64,000 nucleotides of DNA from Paractinoplanes rishiriensis (GCF_016862375.1 NZ_BOMV01000104.1:1-64000); one strand, 5' to 3'; numbered from the stretch's first letter, positions 52,501 through 61,747 are shown. Translations and numbers: made by a program. The notes: a model not told the origin generated them from the letters alone.

Positions 52501-53931
52501 GGACCGGGCAACGAGGGTCCCGTCGCCGCCGTGCCCGTACGCCGCCACTACCTCGACGCACCGGCCGGCACGGTCGCGCCGCCCGGGGTTGCCGAGCAGT
52601 GGGCCGATCCGCCCGACGAATTCAGCGGTCGCAGCCGGTTCCGGCTGCGGTGGCCGGCCGGCACCGGCACCCGGTTCCACATCGATCACGCCACCGTCGG
52701 CGACGTGCTGGCGGCCGACGCCGCGGACCGGGCCGCCTGCCGCGGGGCGTACACCGGCGCCCCGGCACTCGACCCGGCCGAGCTGGCCGCCTGGCGTGCC
52801 CAGCAGGCGGCGCTGCCACCCGGCGGCCTGCGGACGCTGGCCGACCGGCAGCCGTCCGTCTTCGCGCCGGTGACCGACCGCCCGCTGGAGGCGGCCGACC
52901 CGCTGCTGGCCGACCCGGAGCCGGGCTGGCTGTCCTGGCCGGTGCCGCTGGACGGCACGGCGCCGGCCCGGCACCTGCTGCGGGTACGGGTTGTCGACGC
53001 GGCCGGCAACAGCGGCCCGCCGGGTCCGGCCACCCCGCCGGTGGTCGTCCCGGACGTCCGCCGGCCGCCGGCACCCGTGCTGCGCCGGGCCGTGGGCGGG
53101 GACCGCGAGGTGTGGCTGTTCTTCGACGGCGCGGGAGCCGCCGCGGCCGGATACCGCATCCTCCGTACGCCGTGGCCCGCAGGCAGCCGGCCCGAGCCCT
53201 CGGACATGACCGTGCTGGCCACGGTCGCTCCGGACCGCTGCCCGGAGCCGCTACCGGTGGTGTCCGGGGTGGTTCGGCTGCCCGGGACGCCGCCGGACGA
53301 GGTGGTGGCCGTCCACCTCGCCACCGGCATCACCGCGGACGGCCTTCCGGAGGGCGATCCGCTCCCGGGGTCGTTCCCGCTGACCGGCGCCGAGGTGACC
53401 GGCCTGTCCGCGCTGCCGGACGGCACGCTCGTCTACGTGGCCGCCCGGACCCCGGCCGGCGGTCCCGTGGTGGTCCTGCCGACCGGCGCCCGGCTGGCCT
53501 GGCGCGACGGCACCGCCGAGCCCGGACGCGCCTACCAATACCGGATCGAGTCGCTCCGCTCCGCGCAGGTGGGCCCGGTCGCCACGGTCGAGGTGCGGTC
53601 GCTGCCCAGCGACGTGGGCGAGGCCACCGCCTTCGACTCCCGCCCGCCGGTGGCGCCGGCCGGGGCCGCGGCGTACGACACCGCCACGGCCGCGGTCCGG
53701 ATCAGCTGGGCGACCGGCCCGGTCGCGGACCTCGAGGTCAGATGCGAACGAGCCGACCTGCTCGACGGCCGGTGGGCGCCGGTGTCCGGCTGGGTGCCGG
53801 GCGGCGACGGCCTCATCGAAGACCCGGAAGTGGGCTCCGGCCATCTCTACCTCTACCGGCTGCGCGGCCGGGACCGCTGGGGCCGGCTCAGCCGCGGGGA
53901 ACCCCGGATCGGCCCGGTGACCGTGCCGTGA
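49549..53931 (+). CDS. Large multi-domain beta-rich protein, first gene of the three-gene operon
   Basis: 1460 residues from ATG 49549, with GGGAGGG at 49539. No signal peptide and no transmembrane helix is visible. The N-terminal ~400 residues begin LQTAALTMTALGVLNDAVLRPG with a GVHLRWSVD strand, and look like a head domain. From ~540 onward several segments have the spacing of FN3 or Ig-like sandwiches: YHYRCRARDLHGRVSDWS, HLLRVRVVDAAGNSG, PPAPVLRRAVGGDREVWLFF and, at the end, LYLYRLRGRDRWGRLS. Trp-Ser and D-x-x-GR endings repeat. I do not recognise the overall family. The next gene starts 22 bp later, so the three genes form one operon. A structural, adhesive or assembly role is the best inference, and the location (cytosolic or exported without a Sec signal) is open. 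Confidence 0.88.
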   Translation: MALQTAALTMTALGVLNDAVLRPGVHLRWSVDPAAGFPPHGFDVQRRAARSGTAQSVDFTALPGGPVPPALTLGPLVLRSATTGAPAEVMTELVGGAQVPVLRPAVAGAITGELTSAAAPVRRVDIDIVHSVPQSTRLLPFDFVVWGIAGGRRVCSASLRLTEQNRFTALRVSVAADALDGFQIQGRRQVAYYYKIIAVRWATVADEADDGWDPPLNPRRIGFPVTAPGYQVPHGHGADPGTGAQDWLEAADRLSPTGSAAGLPAPLAAQFGPPEFSRTREIFRAAIAGRQLTQSGSGTTAPTVEVDAIRLVQLGALDPDVARMAGLALVDGTAQPGVSYDYQVVGYWPGPIRWVWVCRDVPVTDEPVRVDLPVPSGAVRVTARSAGPGPLIVRVSSGHGRDVVRRVPAGPMRTVTVEAPDIGTVWVDGDSPVVTQVCHLEPVQDILRHRWICFGVTRGPVPALRTPVAPEAVPMPGFARRFAAEQVVGLRLDPVPARVLDTGMLPLAAALTDPISYEVQRRTEGAWTDLVTPPGSELGDWADRAADPLAGRTRPVFRSSARPAAFVPAPGWPDDPGDLVDDRLDPGVRHYHYRCRARDLHGRVSDWSAPSEVDAADRVPPPLPGAVTGRWIDRSDPYLAADDAAELDHAGVDRAALLRWSWPERCVSQAPDTVGFRVYWNDRPHGTVLAAVTAVTADADGYRVTVPLGRQPPADAFRGDWLRQGNRQYLILGNTAAEPSVLTLSRSGTEPPAAGPCSVSMRGADPERLDLLGNPLRPDPSRAAAWQRRVLEVSTASVSFDILQESAGIAVHCDAVEPDHPRAGQTTVRIPPSWVFAGPIPEGLSLSGRPVVSAALGRHGATLVVAAGPVLAPGPAMLEAPGLRTIRLAGYLPDDFPPLIGGVAWAGDAGLPVIAHTPSPLRLVVLGEPPVPYVTWLPDHQVVLTGVTLPVTAAQPEATGVLGVSAFDGRPWTPDTRNRPDEPGGPGNEGPVAAVPVRRHYLDAPAGTVAPPGVAEQWADPPDEFSGRSRFRLRWPAGTGTRFHIDHATVGDVLAADAADRAACRGAYTGAPALDPAELAAWRAQQAALPPGGLRTLADRQPSVFAPVTDRPLEAADPLLADPEPGWLSWPVPLDGTAPARHLLRVRVVDAAGNSGPPGPATPPVVVPDVRRPPAPVLRRAVGGDREVWLFFDGAGAAAAGYRILRTPWPAGSRPEPSDMTVLATVAPDRCPEPLPVVSGVVRLPGTPPDEVVAVHLATGITADGLPEGDPLPGSFPLTGAEVTGLSALPDGTLVYVAARTPAGGPVVVLPTGARLAWRDGTAEPGRAYQYRIESLRSAQVGPVATVEVRSLPSDVGEATAFDSRPPVAPAGAAAYDTATAAVRISWATGPVADLEVRCERADLLDGRWAPVSGWVPGGDGLIEDPEVGSGHLYLYRLRGRDRWGRLSRGEPRIGPVTVP

Positions 53932-53952
53932 CGAGCAGGAGGGGGTACGGCG

Positions 53953-56259
53953 ATGCCCCGTAGATGGCTGCGATTCCCGCTGACCGCGACCGATCAGGCC
54001 CGCGCCGACCCGGCGACGATCACCGTGCTGGACGGCGGCCCGGCCCATCCCGACCGGCTCCGGCTGGAGTTCGACGTCACCAATCCGGCTGCCGGGCCGC
54101 CCGCCGTCCGGCCGCTGTTCCCGGGCGTGCTCAGCTTCCTGGCCGACCCGGGTGCCCCCGGTGTCCTGCCCGCCGCCACCGACCCGTTCACCTGGACCGA
54201 CGCCGAGTATGCCGGCTGGCGCACGGTCGGCACCCTGGTCATGGAGCTGGACCCGACACTCGTCCCGGCGCTCGGCGTGCGGCCGGCGCCCACCGTGGCC
54301 TGGTACTGGCCGGTCCGGCTGAGCCGCGACTTCCTGCTCGACTCGGTGCGCCATCAGCTGGTCAAGTCGAAGGTGCGCCGCCCGGCCGGCGGCGAGGTGG
54401 CGACCGGCGACCCGCGCTGGCCGGCCCATGCCGTCAGCGGCCTGCTCGCCGGCACCCATGCGGTCAAGCTGCGGACGCCGGCCGCCGAGGACCAGGACGA
54501 CGCGGTCCGGTTCGCCATGCCGACGGTCGAGCTGGCCGCCGACGGGTCGACCGGGCTGTGGATCGCGGTGGCCGCCGGGACGTCCACCGACGACGGCGTC
54601 GTCCCCGCGCCGGTGCCCGGCACGGTCCCGCTCCTGGATCCGGCTCACCCGGCAAACGCCCTGCTGGACGCGCGCCGCACCCTCATTTCGCTCCGGTCGC
54701 AAACGATCGGCGCCGAGGCGGGAGTCGGCCCGCTGGTGTCCACGGCGCTCCCGGACGGCGCCTGGCCGGCCGGTCCGCGCTGGTTCACCGTCGCGTTCAG
54801 CACGCCCGGTGCGGCCGGGTTCGCCTACCGTTCCGGGGCCCTGCCGGCCGTCGGCGTCGAGGTGACCACGGCGGCCGGGATTGTGTTGCAGCAGCGCCGG
54901 CTGTCGACCCGCGGCCTGATCACCGTCATGCAGGAGCCGACCGACCCGGCCGCACCGCCGCCGGTGGTGCGCTGCACCGTGGACCCCGGCGCCGACCTGC
55001 GCCTCGCCGAGACCAACGGCGCGCGGCCCGGGCCGCCCGAGACGATCGAGTTCGACTTCGCGACGCTCACCGAGCCGGCCCGGGTGGTGCTGCAACCGCC
55101 ACCGCCGCCGGTGCTGGACGCCGCCGGCAAGGCTGCCTACGCAACCCGGCTCGCCACCCTGAGCCTGCGGCTGGGCCGGACACCTGCCACCCGCGAGGCG
55201 GTCGGCGAGCGGCTGACGACCGACGAGTCCCTGATCCGGCCGGTGGCCTGGCCGGCCGGCACGCCGGTGTTCCGGGGCACCCGCCGGCCCTGGGCCGGCG
55301 CGGCCGACCCGGCCAACCAGAACGTCCTGGTCGACGGGCCGGGCCTGGCCGACCTGCGCGCCCTTTTCGACGCCCTGCAACAGCTGACGCCGGCCCCGGG
55401 CCGGCCACCGATCCGGCCCGCCGAGGCGATGGTGCTCTGGCTGATGGAGGGGCGGGTGGCGCTCGGCTCGGAGGGATTCTTCAACATCCCGATGCTGGCA
55501 CCCGGAGCGAACACTTCGTGGATCTTCGCCGACCGCACGGGTTTCTCCGGCAACCCGTTCGACGCGGCGGTCTTCGGCGCGGCCACCGAGGCGCAGACCC
55601 GCACGTTGCTGCGAAGCATGCTGCTGTGGAACTGCTGGGGGATGGACGTCTTCGCCGCGACCGACAAGCTGCCGGGGCAGGACACGACGCTGCGCTGGGA
55701 GCCGACGATCGCCGCGAGCGCCGCCGGGCACGACACGAAGTTCCGCACCGCGCTCGCGGCCATCGCCGCGGCCGGGTTCACCGTACCCACCGAGGCGCAG
55801 GTCAACGGCACCATCGAGCTGCGGCCCATGATCGGCGGTGGCTGGGAGTTCCGGCTGAACGCCGGCTACGTGCGCACCCACCTCCAAATCCAGTACGGCG
55901 AGTACCTGCGCCGCCAGGTCGCCTACCTCGACCCGGCCCGCACCGCACCGCATCCGGCGCTGCCGGCTGCCGCCTGGTCGCTGCCCGCCTTCAACTACAT
56001 CGCCTTCAACGGCGGGCTGGCCGAGGCCGGCCGGCTCTGGGCCGTCGCCGACGGTGTCCTCGCCGGGGGCGCCGCGCCGCCCTGGGTGCGCAGTCACCAG
56101 GACGCCCTGCGGACCTTCCGGCTGACCGCGGACGAGCAGCAGCGGACTCCGCTCGCGGCACCCGAGACGCGGTCCCGGGCCGCACGTGTCAACGGCCTGC
56201 ACTTCGCGGCTCTCGTCGACGCGTTCGGCGCGGCCTATCCCCGCGTTCTCTACCCGTAG
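53953..56259 (+). CDS. Protein of unknown function, second gene of the three-gene operon
   Basis: 768 residues from ATG 53953, with AGGAGGGGG upstream. No signal peptide or membrane helix. The first ~400 residues are beta-rich (RFPLTATDQARADPATITVL, LRLEFDVTNPAAGPP). The region ~480-680 has helical and aromatic segments: PAEAMVLWLMEGRVALGSEG, FFNIPMLAPGANTSWIF, LLRSMLLWNCWGMDVF and, near the end, AFNYIAFNGG. A Trp/Glu-rich helical region of this sort could be an enzymatic or lysozyme-like fold, but no catalytic signature can be assigned. It is tightly placed between the two giant genes (21 and 10 bp gaps), implying a stoichiometric or coupled product. Confidence 0.85.
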   Translation: MPRRWLRFPLTATDQARADPATITVLDGGPAHPDRLRLEFDVTNPAAGPPAVRPLFPGVLSFLADPGAPGVLPAATDPFTWTDAEYAGWRTVGTLVMELDPTLVPALGVRPAPTVAWYWPVRLSRDFLLDSVRHQLVKSKVRRPAGGEVATGDPRWPAHAVSGLLAGTHAVKLRTPAAEDQDDAVRFAMPTVELAADGSTGLWIAVAAGTSTDDGVVPAPVPGTVPLLDPAHPANALLDARRTLISLRSQTIGAEAGVGPLVSTALPDGAWPAGPRWFTVAFSTPGAAGFAYRSGALPAVGVEVTTAAGIVLQQRRLSTRGLITVMQEPTDPAAPPPVVRCTVDPGADLRLAETNGARPGPPETIEFDFATLTEPARVVLQPPPPPVLDAAGKAAYATRLATLSLRLGRTPATREAVGERLTTDESLIRPVAWPAGTPVFRGTRRPWAGAADPANQNVLVDGPGLADLRALFDALQQLTPAPGRPPIRPAEAMVLWLMEGRVALGSEGFFNIPMLAPGANTSWIFADRTGFSGNPFDAAVFGAATEAQTRTLLRSMLLWNCWGMDVFAATDKLPGQDTTLRWEPTIAASAAGHDTKFRTALAAIAAAGFTVPTEAQVNGTIELRPMIGGGWEFRLNAGYVRTHLQIQYGEYLRRQVAYLDPARTAPHPALPAAAWSLPAFNYIAFNGGLAEAGRLWAVADGVLAGGAAPPWVRSHQDALRTFRLTADEQQRTPLAAPETRSRAARVNGLHFAALVDAFGAAYPRVLYP

Positions 56260-56269
56260 GAGGCGGACG

Positions 56270-59200
56270 ATGCCCGGAGCGTCCAGCAACACGCTGTTCC
56301 CGCTGAGCGACCTGATCTCCGCGGAGCAGTTCCCGCTCGCCGAGGTCCTCGACGGTCTCTACTACACCCAGGCCGAGGCCTTCCCGGCCGGCGACGACCT
56401 GGTGCTGCTGCTGACCCTGACCTTCGAGCGGGAACTGGCGTTCGGCATCCCGGGCGTCGACGACCTGGCCGTCGTGTTCGGCTCGGCCGGCGCCGGCTGG
56501 ACGTCGCTGACGGTAGAGCTCGTGTTGGGTCCGAGCCCGTCGATCTCGTTGCGTGACGTGGACATCGCGCTGCGAGTCCCGGCGAGCGTGCTGCGCGACG
56601 TCGCCACCGGCGGCCCCGCGGAGATCCACTGTGCCGCGAGCGTCACGGTGGACGCCGAGGGCAACGTGACGGTCGAGACCGACGCCGCGCTCAGCCTGGC
56701 CGAGGCGGAGATCGCCGGCAGCGGCGTCACGATCAGCGCCACCAACGTGACCTGGAACTTCGAGCGGGGGCGCGGCCTGCCCACCGCCGAGGCGGCCGGC
56801 CTGCCCGGTGAGTTCCTGGGCATCGCGTTCGAGCAGGCCACCGTCACCCTGCCCGCCGAGGTGGCCGGCGCGCCGACGCTCACCCTCGACCATTGCTGCG
56901 TCGGCACGGGCGGGTTCACCGGCGGCCTGAGCGTCACCTTCGACGCTCCCCCGGCCTGCCAGTTCGGCGGGTTCACCGTGGAGCTCGAACGGGTCGGTAT
57001 CCGCTTCGTCCGGTCCCGGCTGGTGCTGGGGCAGATCGAGTCCGTCGTCCGGGACCTGGACTTCTTCGACACCGACCTCGCGGTGGACCTGCAACTGTCG
57101 GCGGCCGGGATCCGGCTCGCGCTGGCCACCGCGGCCGGTCGGCTGCGCGGCTCGGCAACGCTCACCGACGGCCTGGTCACCGTACGGAAGCCGGGGGTTG
57201 TCGCGATGACCCTCACCGGCGTGACCCTCGAGATCGGCGCGGCCGAGAGCGCGCTCAGCCTGAGCGGCACGATCCGCCCCGAGATCGGCCTTCCCGGTTC
57301 CGGACCGCTGCCACCGTTCACCGTGGACGCCCTGCGGATCTCGTCGACCGGCACGGTGAGCGTGGCCGGCGGCTGGCTGGCCCTGCCCGCCGCGGCCCGC
57401 GTCGAGCTCGGTGGCTTCACGCTCACCCTGACCAAGGTCGGGCTCGGCTCGGAACCGTCCGGTGACCGGTGGATCGGCTTCTCCGGCACCCTCAGCCTGG
57501 TCTCCGGGATTCCGGTCACCGCGGCCGTCGACGGGCTGCGCCTCCGGTGGAACGCGGGCGGTCTGACCGGGGTGGAGCTGGCCGGGGTCGCGGTCCATCT
57601 GGAGGTGGAGAACGTCCTGGTGCTCGACGCGCAGGTGCGCTACCACGCCGAGGACCAGCGGTTCGACGGCGCCGGCACGCTGCGGCTCGTGTCGGTCAAC
57701 CTCACCGTGAGCGTGCGGGTGGTGGTCGGCCGCCGGGCGGACTACACCTACCTGTATGTGTACCTGCTGGTCCAGCTGCCGGTCGGCGTCCCGCTGTTCA
57801 GCACCGGCCTCGGCCTGTACGGGTTCGAGGCGCTCTACGCCCGCAACATGGCCCCCGACAAGGACCCGGCCGAGCGCTGGTACCGGGACTGGTACCGGCG
57901 ACCGGAGATCGGGGCCGCGGATCAGTCGAAGTGGGCGGACGAGCGGGGCAGTCAGGGCTTCGGGGCCGGCGTCATCCTCGGCACCATGTCCGACACCGGT
58001 TACACGGTGGCGGTCAAAGGGCTGCTCGTCGTAGTGGTGCCCGGGCCGATCCTGATGCTCGACGTCCGGGCCAACCTGCTCAAGGACCCGACCGCCATCG
58101 CGGCGCCGCAGGCACAGGCCCTGTTCACCTCGCTGGTCGTCTTCGACGGCCGGGCCGGCACGCTGGAGCTGGGCATCGAGCCGCACTACGCCTACCCGGA
58201 CGACGGCCGCCTGGTCGACGTGACCGGCGTGGCGGAGGCGTTCTACAACTTCAGCGATCCGCGCGCCTGGCACCTCTATCTCGGCCGCCGCGAACCCGAG
58301 CAGCGGATCCGGGCCCGCCTGCTGTCCATCTTCGACGCCAACACCTACCTCATGGTCGACGCCAACCAGATCGAACTCGGCGGTTTCATCGGCTGGCAGG
58401 CCCAGTACGCGTTCGGTCCGGTACGTCTCGGGCTGGAAGCGTGGATCGAGGGCATGGCGCTGGTCTCCCGGCAACCCAAACAGCTCCGGGGCGAGCTCAG
58501 CCTGCACGGATCGGTCGGGCTGTCGGTGTTCGGCATCGGTTTCGACCTGTCGGTCACCGCGATGCTGGCCGTGCAGTCGCCGGACCCGTTCGAGGTGACC
58601 GCCGCCCTGCGGGTGAAGGTGGACCTGCCCTGGCCGCTGCCGGACTTCGAGAAGTCAGTCCGGCTGCGCTGGGCCGAACCCGCGCCGCCGCGCCTGGCCG
58701 ATCCGCTGCAGACCGGCGGCATCGAGCATCTGCGCACCACGGCGAGCTGGCCGTTCGGCGCCGAGGCACCCACCGTGCCGCTCGACGGCCGGATCAGCCT
58801 GGCGTTCGCGACCCCGGTCGAGGACGCGGTGCGGGCCGCTGCCAACCGGGAGGGACCGGTCGACCAGCGGGTCGGTGAGTTCACCCTGCGGTCGCGGCTC
58901 ACCGGGCTGCGGCTCGACGTCCTTGACGAGAGCACCGGTACCTACATCCCCTACGCGTCTCCGGACGGAACGGCACGGCCGCTGTCCGCGATGTGGCAGC
59001 GCCAGGCCGGCGATCCCTCGTTCGGCAACCGGCATCTGATGCTGGGCGTGCGGACGCCGTACGAGCGCACCCGAGCGGTGACCGAGCCCGCCGTCACCCA
59101 GCTCGAGGAGGCGGAGGAGTTCGACCCGTGCCGGCCGGCGGCGCCGGTCCGGGTGCTGACCTTCGAACACCATCCGGTACGCCGTCTCGAGCCGCTGACC

Positions 59201-60874
59201 GCCTACGACGGCGGTGACGCCGTCTGGACGCCGGGCCCGGCCGGCGCCGACATCCTGCCGATCTCCGCCGCCTCGGCCGCTTACCCGGTGCGGCGGGAGC
59301 CACCCCGGCGGTACCCGCGTTGCCTGTTCGTGCCGGACCAGTGGGGGATCGTGCCGGTGCCGGGCGCCACCGGCCGGATCGCGGTGCCCCTCGCACCCGC
59401 CCCGGCCCTGCGGCTGGATCTGCCGGCCGCCGCCGAGGGCCTGGCCGTACTGGTGATGACGACCGGGACCTGGTCGCTCACCGGTTACGACGCCGCCGGA
59501 GCGGTGGTCGCGACCGTCTCCGCCCCGGTGCCGGCCGGGCCCGGCGGGTTCCACGCCGATCAGCTGGTCCTGCGCGGCTCCGGCCTCCGCACGGTGGCTC
59601 TGAACTGCTACAGCCGCCTGCTGGTGCTCGCCGTCGCGGTGCGGACCGAGCCGCCCGCTGCGCAGACGGCCACCCGCCGCACCGAGCTGCAGCAGACCCT
59701 GGAACGCTTCCGCGGCAGCGAGCCGGTCTTCGAGCCGTACCGGCAGTACCGGCTGACCGTGACCACCCAGGTCGTGGAGACCGGCGGCCGGTCGCTGGCA
59801 GGCGCCGAGGTCGAGGCACCGGCCGGCGCGACCGCGTCGATCACCGGCGCCATCTGCACGATCACCCGGACCTTCGACTTCCGCACCGAGGGACCACCCG
59901 AGGACACCCTGGAGCCGTACGTCACCGGGCTGGCCCCGGCCCGCGGCGCCCCGGCGGTGTATCGCGACTACGACCTCGCGGTGACGTTCGGCGCGGACTA
60001 CGTCGACCACATGTACCTGATCAGCGGCCGGATGCTGGGCCTGCGGCTGCGCGCCGGCGACGGCACGGGCCAGACCCTGACCAGCACGACGGTCCCGGGT
60101 GCGGAACTGGTGCTGCGCCGGGAGGAGCGGACCTGGCTGGCCACCCTGGACCGGTCCAGCTGTGCCCTCACGGTGGCGGAGTCCGAGCTCACCCGGGAGG
60201 TGCTGATCCGGGGCGCGCTGCCGGCCGGGGCACCGCTGGAACCCCGTACCAGCTATGACGCCGAACTGGTCGGTGAGCCGGCCGGGCCGGCGCCGCGCCC
60301 GGCCACCGGCGCGCTGTGTGCCTGGTCGTTCGTCACCTCCCGGTACCGCACGTTCGCCGACCACGTGCGTCCGCACGGGACGATGCGCCTGGCCACGCCG
60401 CAGTTGTCGCGGACCGAGTGGTCGGCGGTGCTCGAACCCGTGCTGGCCGCGCCGGGGACCGTCCGGCGGGAGGTCCAGACGGCCGTGTTCACCGCGCTGT
60501 TCGCGGCTCTGGACGTGGAGCGGTCGCTGCCCGCGGAAACCGGACTGCACGCGGTGGGCGCCGGCGGCGAAACCTGGGCGCTGCTGCTGAGCAGCCCGGA
60601 GCCGTTCGACCCCGATCGTGTCCGGTTCACCGTGCGGCGGCGGATCGGCGTCACCGCGTTCGACGTCGCAACCTCGCCGGTCCCGGACGCCGACGGCACC
60701 CGGGTGCTGCTGGTGCCGCACACCGGTCCCGCGGCGGGCCTGCTGGCGGACGGGAAATACCTGGTCACCGGCCTCTTCCGCCGGAACATCGGCGCCGGGC
60801 AGCCGGTGCTGTCGGTGCAGGGCGACACCGGCGACGAGACCGCGACCGTCGAGATCGAGCTGCCGATCGCGTAG
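56270..60874 (+). CDS. Giant repetitive beta-rich protein, third gene of the three-gene operon
   Basis: 1534 residues from ATG 56270, with GGAGGCGG immediately after the preceding stop. No signal peptide. Residues ~50-520 consist of short amphipathic strands repeating every ~12-20 residues (GVTISATNVTWNF, AGIRLALATAAGRLRG, VVAMTLTGVTLEIGA, GGFTLTLTKVGLG), a pattern seen in long beta-groove or beta-solenoid proteins. Residues ~560-800 carry the most distinctive part: aromatic-rich ALYARNMAPDKDPAERWYRDWY, then LGRREPEQRIRARLLSIFDA, NTYLMVDANQIELGGFIGW and YAFGPVRLGLEAWIEG. The last ~700 residues look like further beta-domains. It may belong to an uncharacterised large-protein DUF group (DUF6603-like should be tested). 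Function unknown. Confidence 0.88.
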   Translation: MPGASSNTLFPLSDLISAEQFPLAEVLDGLYYTQAEAFPAGDDLVLLLTLTFERELAFGIPGVDDLAVVFGSAGAGWTSLTVELVLGPSPSISLRDVDIALRVPASVLRDVATGGPAEIHCAASVTVDAEGNVTVETDAALSLAEAEIAGSGVTISATNVTWNFERGRGLPTAEAAGLPGEFLGIAFEQATVTLPAEVAGAPTLTLDHCCVGTGGFTGGLSVTFDAPPACQFGGFTVELERVGIRFVRSRLVLGQIESVVRDLDFFDTDLAVDLQLSAAGIRLALATAAGRLRGSATLTDGLVTVRKPGVVAMTLTGVTLEIGAAESALSLSGTIRPEIGLPGSGPLPPFTVDALRISSTGTVSVAGGWLALPAAARVELGGFTLTLTKVGLGSEPSGDRWIGFSGTLSLVSGIPVTAAVDGLRLRWNAGGLTGVELAGVAVHLEVENVLVLDAQVRYHAEDQRFDGAGTLRLVSVNLTVSVRVVVGRRADYTYLYVYLLVQLPVGVPLFSTGLGLYGFEALYARNMAPDKDPAERWYRDWYRRPEIGAADQSKWADERGSQGFGAGVILGTMSDTGYTVAVKGLLVVVVPGPILMLDVRANLLKDPTAIAAPQAQALFTSLVVFDGRAGTLELGIEPHYAYPDDGRLVDVTGVAEAFYNFSDPRAWHLYLGRREPEQRIRARLLSIFDANTYLMVDANQIELGGFIGWQAQYAFGPVRLGLEAWIEGMALVSRQPKQLRGELSLHGSVGLSVFGIGFDLSVTAMLAVQSPDPFEVTAALRVKVDLPWPLPDFEKSVRLRWAEPAPPRLADPLQTGGIEHLRTTASWPFGAEAPTVPLDGRISLAFATPVEDAVRAAANREGPVDQRVGEFTLRSRLTGLRLDVLDESTGTYIPYASPDGTARPLSAMWQRQAGDPSFGNRHLMLGVRTPYERTRAVTEPAVTQLEEAEEFDPCRPAAPVRVLTFEHHPVRRLEPLTAYDGGDAVWTPGPAGADILPISAASAAYPVRREPPRRYPRCLFVPDQWGIVPVPGATGRIAVPLAPAPALRLDLPAAAEGLAVLVMTTGTWSLTGYDAAGAVVATVSAPVPAGPGGFHADQLVLRGSGLRTVALNCYSRLLVLAVAVRTEPPAAQTATRRTELQQTLERFRGSEPVFEPYRQYRLTVTTQVVETGGRSLAGAEVEAPAGATASITGAICTITRTFDFRTEGPPEDTLEPYVTGLAPARGAPAVYRDYDLAVTFGADYVDHMYLISGRMLGLRLRAGDGTGQTLTSTTVPGAELVLRREERTWLATLDRSSCALTVAESELTREVLIRGALPAGAPLEPRTSYDAELVGEPAGPAPRPATGALCAWSFVTSRYRTFADHVRPHGTMRLATPQLSRTEWSAVLEPVLAAPGTVRREVQTAVFTALFAALDVERSLPAETGLHAVGAGGETWALLLSSPEPFDPDRVRFTVRRRIGVTAFDVATSPVPDADGTRVLLVPHTGPAAGLLADGKYLVTGLFRRNIGAGQPVLSVQGDTGDETATVEIELPIA

Positions 60875-60963
60875 CTCCGGCGGCGATGCAAAAGCTGTGC
60901 AATCTGAGTGAAGGGTGGCGGTGACACTCGGCCGTCACTCTCACCGATCAGGAGGCTCAGACA

Positions 60964-61740
60964 ATGCGACGTACGGGTAAGCGCGTGGTGCGCACGGCGT
61001 TGTTGGCGGCGATGGCCACCGCGGCGGCGGGGCTCGTGGTCGCGGGCGCCCCCAGTGCGCACGCCGACCTCGACGGCCTGGCGTTCACCCCGCGCTCCGC
61101 GTTCTCCATCACCAACACGGAGTACGCGTCCTGCGTGGACGCCAACGTGAACCAGATGCACAGCAACGGCGGCGACGTGCAGATCTACCGGTGTCACGGC
61201 CGGGAGAACCAGGTCTGGAGCGTGCGGCCGTCCGGCCAGTACTACACCATCACGCTGCAGGGCTATCCCGACCGCTGCCTGGAGGTCGAGACCGGCACCC
61301 TGCCGAACAACAACACCCCCGTGCAGCTGTGGACCTGCAACGGCTCCGACCAGCAGAAGTGGATCATCTCGCGGGTCGCCCTGGTCAACAAGTACCAGGA
61401 GATGTCCGCCGGGTTCGTCAACCGCGCCTTCCGGATCCGCAACGTGGCCGGCAACAAGGCGTTGTCCGCCGCCGGCTTGTCCGACACGGACGACTTCGTG
61501 CTCGGCGTCGTGGAGTCGACCGCGGTCTACGACGGCGGCGGCGGAATCATCATCGACGTGCCGAAGGATTTCCGGCGGGCCAACATCGCCATGCACCGGC
61601 TCCTGGACGGCGCCCCGCCGCCGAACACGGTGTGGGAGTCGCCGGTGCTCACCTGCGCGGTGTACGGCACCGACGCCTCCCGCATCACCGGCAACTTCGG
61701 CAGCGCGACCTGCCCCGGTCTGCCGACGTCAACCGGTTGA
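60964..61740 (+). CDS. Secreted ricin-type beta-trefoil lectin
   Basis: 258 residues, ATG 60964 with GGAGG upstream. The signal peptide ends near SAHA/DLDG. Residues ~45-140 hold Q-x-W-containing repeats of the ricin B fold: YASCVDANVNQMHSNGGDVQIYRC with ENQVWSV, YPDRCLEVET with PVQLWTC and SDQQKWII. The remaining ~120 residues are a separate domain with two Cys. Such proteins bind sugars on polysaccharide surfaces. It lies 89 bp after the three-gene operon, in the same direction, and ends at a strong terminator, so it could be a fourth gene of the system or an independent one. Confidence 0.88.
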   Translation: MRRTGKRVVRTALLAAMATAAAGLVVAGAPSAHADLDGLAFTPRSAFSITNTEYASCVDANVNQMHSNGGDVQIYRCHGRENQVWSVRPSGQYYTITLQGYPDRCLEVETGTLPNNNTPVQLWTCNGSDQQKWIISRVALVNKYQEMSAGFVNRAFRIRNVAGNKALSAAGLSDTDDFVLGVVESTAVYDGGGGIIIDVPKDFRRANIAMHRLLDGAPPPNTVWESPVLTCAVYGTDASRITGNFGSATCPGLPTSTG

Positions 61741-61747
61741 TGACCGG

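Noticed and set aside
49417-52974. 1185-codon open frame antisense to the first large gene
   Set aside because: Shadow of the coding frame; composition and lack of any domain argue against a gene.
60890-60960. Possible terminator or RNA element between the large-protein operon and the lectin gene
   Set aside because: Only a 5-bp stem (GTGAC/GTCAC) could be formed, too weak to call.
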